DNA from: Hippophae tibetana
Taxonomy: Eukaryota; Streptophyta; Magnoliopsida; Rosales; Elaeagnaceae
Assembly (NCBI GenBank): GCA_037013495.1
Contig: CM072806.1
Location: 2,666,001 to 2,730,000, forward strand
Reading direction: 5' to 3'
DNA length: 64,000 nt
This document shows, piece after piece, positions 62,001 to 64,000 of this stretch; within the stretch, counting starts at the first letter, position 1; each line of letters opens with the position of its first letter. Below the pieces are notes generated by a model that searched no databases, was not told the origin of the DNA, and saw only the letters and a program-made list of their open reading frames with translations. The translations under genes and the position numbers were made by a program.

Positions 62001-64000
62001 TTTCTTTTTAATAAATAGGGTAGAAAAGGAAGTTCAAATTGCTTATTTGATGAAATTTAGAACGAAATAGAAGTATTAAGACACAAAAGTGATTTAATTT
62101 GTGCTTGACAAAAGCTTAAATTATTTTCATGAACTTCGAGTCACACATTAAGCACTTTTAAAGTATTTTTAGAGATAAATCATTTTATTTTAAAAATATA
62201 TAATACTTCAAAAATAATGGGATCAACTTATTATTAATTAACCTTTACAAAATTACCCTAAATGTGTATATTATTAATTTTACCCTACCATTATTAACTA
62301 TGTAGATGATATTCATTTGGAGAAATTTTTGAGTAGTATCTTAAAAGTATTTAAATTATTTAAAAATGTATCCATTTGATTAGAAAGAAAAAAATGTGTA
62401 TAAAAAATTAAATAATATTTTAGTCTTTTAAATTTTTTTTTATTATTTTCACTCCTCTGGTTTAGAATTTGATATTTAATGTTTATGGTTTATGATTTAG
62501 TATTTAAGATTTAAGATTTAAGATTTTTGAAACGTTTGGTTCACAAAATAAAAAAAATGAAAATAAGAATAGTAATGAAATTAAATATAAATGAAACATT
62601 AATATTATTACAGTGTTGGTTTGATCACTATTATAGTGATTGATTTACAACTGAAATGGAATTAAAAAAATATTATATATTATCTTAATAATTTTATATT
62701 TAGTAAAATTTAAACAATATCATTTAATTATTATCTTTTTTACCATATAAAATATATTATTTTTTATATAATTATTACTTAAAAATATTATTTAATCTTA
62801 TAAAAAAGATTAAAAACAAGAACAATATTTTTGATAATTTTTTTGGATTAGGGTCTATTTGTGTTTTTTTTTTAATAAAATTAGAATAAAAATGAATATG
62901 AAAATAGAATAAGGATTATCAAATAGGGTGGTTAAATTGTTATTCATTCTGTTTTATGAAAGAATTATTAATCTAACACGATCCGGTGTTTTAAAAATGA
63001 GAGATAATTTTATATAAATAAATACAGGTTTAAGAAAAATAGGAGAAGAAAATAAGAAAAGAAATAGAGGTAGAAAAAGAAAATAATTAAAAATAAAAAT
63101 GATTAAAGTTATCTTTCAATTTTTATACATAAAATTTATTTTTAATTAAATAAGTACTTTTAAAGTACTAGTTATTACAAAATTTGAACAATAATAAATA
63201 TAAAAATAATAATATGGGTAATACCCACGCATCAATTCCCGTATGATTTTTTTTAGTAATTACCACAAATAAACACACGCACTTTTATAACATCGTTGCC
63301 AAGGGTTTCACGCACTCTTAATATTATTTTGGTAAGCGTTAAATTACGTTTATACTGAATTTCTAGTTAAAATACTTAATATTATTTCAATTAAAACCTC
63401 TTGTGTGAGTAATCTATCCAAACACAAAATTTTGATTCGGGTCAGAGATAAATACTTCAATTAAATACCACGTGTGAGAACTTGATCCTAAAATATAAAA
63501 TCCAGCTGTACAATAATAATATCTAAATTCATAATAATTTCAATATCTTATTGTTAAAAAAATCCCCAAAAATAAATAAAATAGTCGGATAAATGGTATG
63601 GAAGTGCTTATGGAACATCACAAAATTATATAGAAAAAAAGCTTATTTAAATAGTTATGCTAGCTAAATAATATTATAGATTGTTTAAATTGTCCAACTC
63701 TTTATTTGCTTAAGTAAAAAGCTTTTCCTTTCTAGGATTGGTGTGACTTCTCAGAGGCTGTCTTGGCTCTTTTTTTTTTTGGTGTAAAGTTGTGAGCTTC
63801 TCTTCATTGGGATTGGTGTGGCTTCTTAAAGTGCGCGCATAAATGGAATAAGAAAATAGTTTTTATTTTAGTAGATATGGTCCATATGTAACGTCACAAA
63901 ATTATATAGAAAAATATTAATTAAATAATTGCATTTGTTAATAGGGTGCACATCCAAATATAAGGCAGAAATTTTTAAGTATTAAATATGAAATTAGTGT
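59046..64000. other. 3' UTR and gene-free AT-rich region
   Basis: The first 250-300 bases are likely the 3' UTR of the HLTF-like gene. Beyond that I see no coding, RNA or transposon protein signal, only AT-rich sequence with short poly-A/T runs and a (TA)n near 61493-61509. Confidence 0.6.
63618..63914 (+). repeat. Short direct repeats near the window end
   Basis: TCACAAAATTATATAGAAAAA occurs at 63618-63638 and 63894-63914. Between them GATTGGTGTGACTTCT (about 63738) and GATTGGTGTGGCTTCT (about 63811) form a second pair. This suggests a decayed repeat unit. Confidence 0.6.

Noticed and set aside
1..64000. CRISPR arrays, bacterial operons or viral replication genes
   Set aside because: No regularly spaced repeats or prokaryotic gene organisation are present. 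The only mobile-element genes are plant Ty1/copia remnants.

Overview
The window is nuclear DNA of a flowering plant, most likely a eudicot. It is AT-rich, its genes have GT-AG introns with T-rich branch/acceptor regions, it holds a plant-type U6 snRNA gene with USE and TATA elements, Ty1/copia retrotransposons primed by initiator-Met tRNA, a CLE peptide precursor and an EDS1 immune gene. I cannot name the species from the sequence alone.

Layout. (1) 654-11207 (+): the 3' part of a multi-exon gene for a GNAT-type acetyltransferase fused to C-terminal tandem BRCT domains. Its last intron (5201-11018) holds a decayed copia element in the same orientation. (2) 11208-14990: AT-rich spacer with a microsatellite-centred hairpin and a 211-bp tandem duplication. 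(3) 15204-22303 (+): a two-exon short-chain dehydrogenase/reductase whose only intron (6.25 kb) holds an antisense copia element with a perfect 5-bp target duplication and a second, rearranged copia inside it. (4) 23062-23231 (+): U6 snRNA gene with promoter and terminator. (5) 23232-30911: spacer with short repeats and one unidentified coding-like fragment. (6) 30912-31166 (-): CLE peptide precursor. (7) 31570-42862: very AT-rich gene desert with a decayed copia integrase fragment near 37 kb. (8) 42863-46438 (-): complete three-exon EDS1. (9) 49600-52580 (+): complete ten-exon PIG-L (GPI-anchor GlcNAc-PI deacetylase) with a spliced 5'UTR that carries a small upstream ORF. (10) 55093-59045 (+): complete three-exon HIRAN-SNF2-RING helicase of the HLTF/Rad5 type. 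(11) 59046-64000: gene-free AT-rich DNA.

The genes form no operon or obvious pathway. Two are plausible genome-maintenance factors (GNAT-BRCT and HLTF-like), one is an immune regulator (EDS1), one acts in GPI-anchor synthesis, one is an oxidoreductase that may be peroxisomal, and one is a peptide hormone precursor. The exon models for SDR, EDS1, PIG-L and the HLTF-like gene were joined by hand. In each, the splice phases add up to an open frame from ATG to stop. I saw no CRISPR array, tRNA or rRNA gene.
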